Positions 60,424 through 62,311 of a stretch of DNA of 62,311 nucleotides are shown here, one piece after another. This DNA comes from Actinomycetota bacterium (lineage in GTDB: Bacteria > Actinomycetota > Acidimicrobiia > Acidimicrobiales > JAJPHE01), in contig JAJPHE010000111.1 of the NCBI GenBank assembly GCA_021325435.1, positions 1 to 62,311 on the forward strand, read 5' to 3'. The number at the start of each line of letters is the position of its first letter. Position 1 is the stretch's first letter. The position numbers and the translations under genes were made by a program. Below the pieces are notes generated by a model that was not told the DNA's origin, ran no database searches, and was given only the letters and a program-made list of their open reading frames with translations.

Positions 60424-62205
60424 ATGGCAGTGGCGACCACGGCGGCGATCGCCGGAGAGCGACCGCCGACCGACCGCTACAAGTGGATCGCACTGTCCAA
60501 CACGACCCTCGGCGTGCTGATGGCGACCATCAACTCGTCGATCCTGCTCATCGCCCTGCCCGACATCTTCCGAGGGATCGGGGTCAACCCGCTGGCGCCG
60601 AACTCGGGCGGCTACCTGCTGTGGCTGATCATGGGCTTCATGCTGGTGACGGCGGTGCTGGTGATGAACCTGGGCAAGCTCGGCGACATGTTCGGGCGGG
60701 TGAAGATGTACAACGCCGGCTTCGCCGTCTTCACACTGTTCTCGGTGCTGCTGGCCGTCACGTGGATGAAGGGCGACAGCGGCGCTCTCTGGCTCATCCT
60801 CATGCGGGTCGGCCAGGGGATTGGCGGCGCCATGTTGTTCGCCAACTCCTCGGCCATCCTCACCGACGCCTTCCCCGTGAGTCAGCGGGGCCTCGCCATG
60901 GGAATCAATCAGGTGGCTGCCATCGGTGGCTCCTTCCTCGGCCTGGTGCTGGGAGGCATCCTCTCCCCCGTCGAGTGGCACCTCGTGTTCCTGGTGTCGG
61001 TGCCGATCGGCCTGTTCGGAACGGTCTGGGCCTACCTGAAGCTCGAGGACCGCGGCCTCCGCACGCCGGCGCGGCTCGACTGGCTGGGCAACATCACCTT
61101 CGCGGGCGGGCTGATCCTGTTGCTGGTGGGCATCACGTACGGCATCGAGCCCTACGGCCATCACGTCATGGGCTGGACCAGCCCCAAGGTTCTCGGCGAG
61201 ATGGGCTTCGGCGCCGCCCTGTTGATCGGCTTCCTCTTCGTCGAGACCAAGATCAGCTATCCGATGTTCCGCCTGGAGCTGTTCCGCATCCGCGCCTTCT
61301 GGGCCGGCAACCTGGCCAGCCTGTTGGCCGCCATCGGGCGGGGCGGCCTGATGTTCATGTTGATCATCTGGCTGCAGGGCATCTGGCTGCCCCAGCACGG
61401 CTACTCGTTCGCCCAGACGCCCCTATGGGCCGGTATCTACATGCTGCCCCTGACCGCCGGATTCCTCATCGCCGGTCCAATGTCGGGGTTCCTGTCGGAC
61501 CGCTACGGCGCCCGCCCGTTCGCCACCGGCGGCATGGTCCTCGCCGCCGTCAGCTTCTTCCTGCTCGAGGCGCTGCCCGTCAACTTCTCTTACCTCGCCT
61601 TCGCCGCCCTGATCCTGCTGAACGGTTTGGCCATGGGCTTGTTCTCGTCGCCCAACCGGGCCGGCATCATGAACAGCCTTCCCCCTCACCACCGGGGCGC
61701 CGGCGCCGGCATGACCAACACCTTCATGAACTCGGCGATGGTGCTGTCGATCGGAATCTTCTTCTCGATCATGATCGCCGGCTTGTCGTCACGACTGCCG
61801 GCCGACATGTACACCGGCCTGGTGGCCCAGGGCGTGCCCGCCGACACCGCCGCCCAGGTGTCGCACCTGCCGCCCGTGGCCACGTTGTTCGCCGCCCTTC
61901 TGGGCTACAACCCGATCAAGACGCTTCTCGGGCCGGTGCTCACCCACCTGCCCGCCGCCCACGTGGCCTATCTGACCGGGCGCAGCTTCTTCCCTCGGCT
62001 CATATCCCCCGCCTTCTCGGCCGGCCTGCGGGCCGTCTTCGACTTCGCCGCCGGCGCCTGCGTCGTCGCCGCCCTGGCCTCGTGGCTGCGCGGTGGCAAG
62101 TACCACTACGAAGAGCCCGAAGAGCGCCCTGAGACCGACCCCGCCGTCGGCGCCGCCCGCGACGCGGCCCGTTCGGCTCCGGTGGGGGCCGGCCGTCAGT
62201 CCTGA
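60424..62205 (+). CDS. MFS exporter, DHA2 (EmrB/QacA) family
   Basis: 593 residues with about fourteen predicted membrane helices: ALSNTTLGVLMATINSSILLIALPDIF (DHA2 start), NLGKLGDMFGRVKMY in loop 2-3 and RVGQGIGGAMLFANSSAILTD with motif C-like SFLGLVLGGILSP. A cytosolic tail of about 40 residues follows. The family exports drugs or toxic metabolites using protons. ATG 60424 follows a good GGAGGAGCG site. Likely repressed through the palindrome upstream. Confidence 0.9.
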   Translation: MAVATTAAIAGERPPTDRYKWIALSNTTLGVLMATINSSILLIALPDIFRGIGVNPLAPNSGGYLLWLIMGFMLVTAVLVMNLGKLGDMFGRVKMYNAGFAVFTLFSVLLAVTWMKGDSGALWLILMRVGQGIGGAMLFANSSAILTDAFPVSQRGLAMGINQVAAIGGSFLGLVLGGILSPVEWHLVFLVSVPIGLFGTVWAYLKLEDRGLRTPARLDWLGNITFAGGLILLLVGITYGIEPYGHHVMGWTSPKVLGEMGFGAALLIGFLFVETKISYPMFRLELFRIRAFWAGNLASLLAAIGRGGLMFMLIIWLQGIWLPQHGYSFAQTPLWAGIYMLPLTAGFLIAGPMSGFLSDRYGARPFATGGMVLAAVSFFLLEALPVNFSYLAFAALILLNGLAMGLFSSPNRAGIMNSLPPHHRGAGAGMTNTFMNSAMVLSIGIFFSIMIAGLSSRLPADMYTGLVAQGVPADTAAQVSHLPPVATLFAALLGYNPIKTLLGPVLTHLPAAHVAYLTGRSFFPRLISPAFSAGLRAVFDFAAGACVVAALASWLRGGKYHYEEPEERPETDPAVGAARDAARSAPVGAGRQS

Positions 62206-62283
62206 AGTGATTGTTCCAAAAGTCCGCGCTTGTCAATGACGGGATAGCCCCCATCTGGGGTTCGTGGCCGCGTAGCCTTTGTC

Positions 62284-62311
62284 ATGGAAGCTGACCCCGT
62301 CGGAGTAGCGC
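62284..62311 (+). CDS. Start of a further gene, cut by the right edge
   Basis: Nine codons (MEADPVGVA) after ATG 62284. The start is supported by TAGCCT at 62273-62278, ending five bases before the ATG, the same leaderless layout seen elsewhere. Too short for any functional call; a regulator of the MFS exporter is one possibility, not supported by sequence. Confidence 0.45.

Overview
The window is about 62 kb of very GC-rich DNA (roughly 70% by eye) from an actinobacterium. The reasons are the F420-dependent luciferase-like enzyme, the NDMA-type alcohol dehydrogenase, class II DAHP synthase, a ClpP2-type ClpP, many GTG starts with 4-base GTGA/ATGA overlaps, and many start codons lying 6-11 bases after a TANNNT box with no room for a ribosome binding site. 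MreBCD plus the TIGR03960/TIGR03936 radical-SAM pair fit a rod-shaped, deep-branching lineage such as Acidimicrobiia; that placement is inference.

From 1 to about 31 kb the backbone is a housekeeping block read on the minus strand: tig-clpP-clpX, an 11-residue-repeat protein, a degenerate valyl-tRNA-synthetase-like gene, folC, ndk, mreB-mreC-mreD-mrdA, the radical-SAM pair, rne, rplU-rpmA, obg-proB, proA-moxR-VWA, an F420 enzyme, nadD-rsfS and a glycoside hydrolase cut by the left edge. Plus-strand genes or pairs (DAHP synthase, pspA, acyl-CoA dehydrogenase with a phosphotransferase-fold protein) interrupt it. At several of these breaks the minus-strand genes carry their own -10 box right at the start codon.

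From 31 to 40 kb lie a second acyl-CoA dehydrogenase, two small membrane-protein genes, tRNA-Pro(TGG) and tRNA-Gly(TCC), a class III adenylate cyclase, an LSKTG-tailed surface protein, an NDMA-type alcohol dehydrogenase and a drug-type ABC exporter. From 40 to 47.6 kb is a tight seven-gene catabolic operon: two MaoC proteins, a CaiB CoA-transferase, a CitE/HpcH lyase, an SDR, an MmgE/PrpD protein and an AMP-forming ligase. Its make-up recalls CoA-dependent breakdown of C5 branched dicarboxylates. Both MaoC proteins and the SDR lack the usual catalytic residues.

From 47.6 to 52 kb the base composition drops and three secreted proteins appear, one with a TasA/SipW-type leader and a second sharing its beta-sandwich layout, followed by two exported phosphoesterases. 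From 52 to 55.3 kb is a cluster of small membrane proteins, a receiver-only response regulator and a hemerythrin protein, which looks like a stress group. From 55.3 to 62.3 kb are a secreted subtilase with ten GAGWT repeats, co-transcribed with a GAF-GGDEF-EAL cyclic-di-GMP protein, a cytidylate-kinase-like protein, an MFS exporter behind a perfect 15-base palindrome, and the first nine codons of a further gene. No insertion sequence, prophage or CRISPR array was seen.
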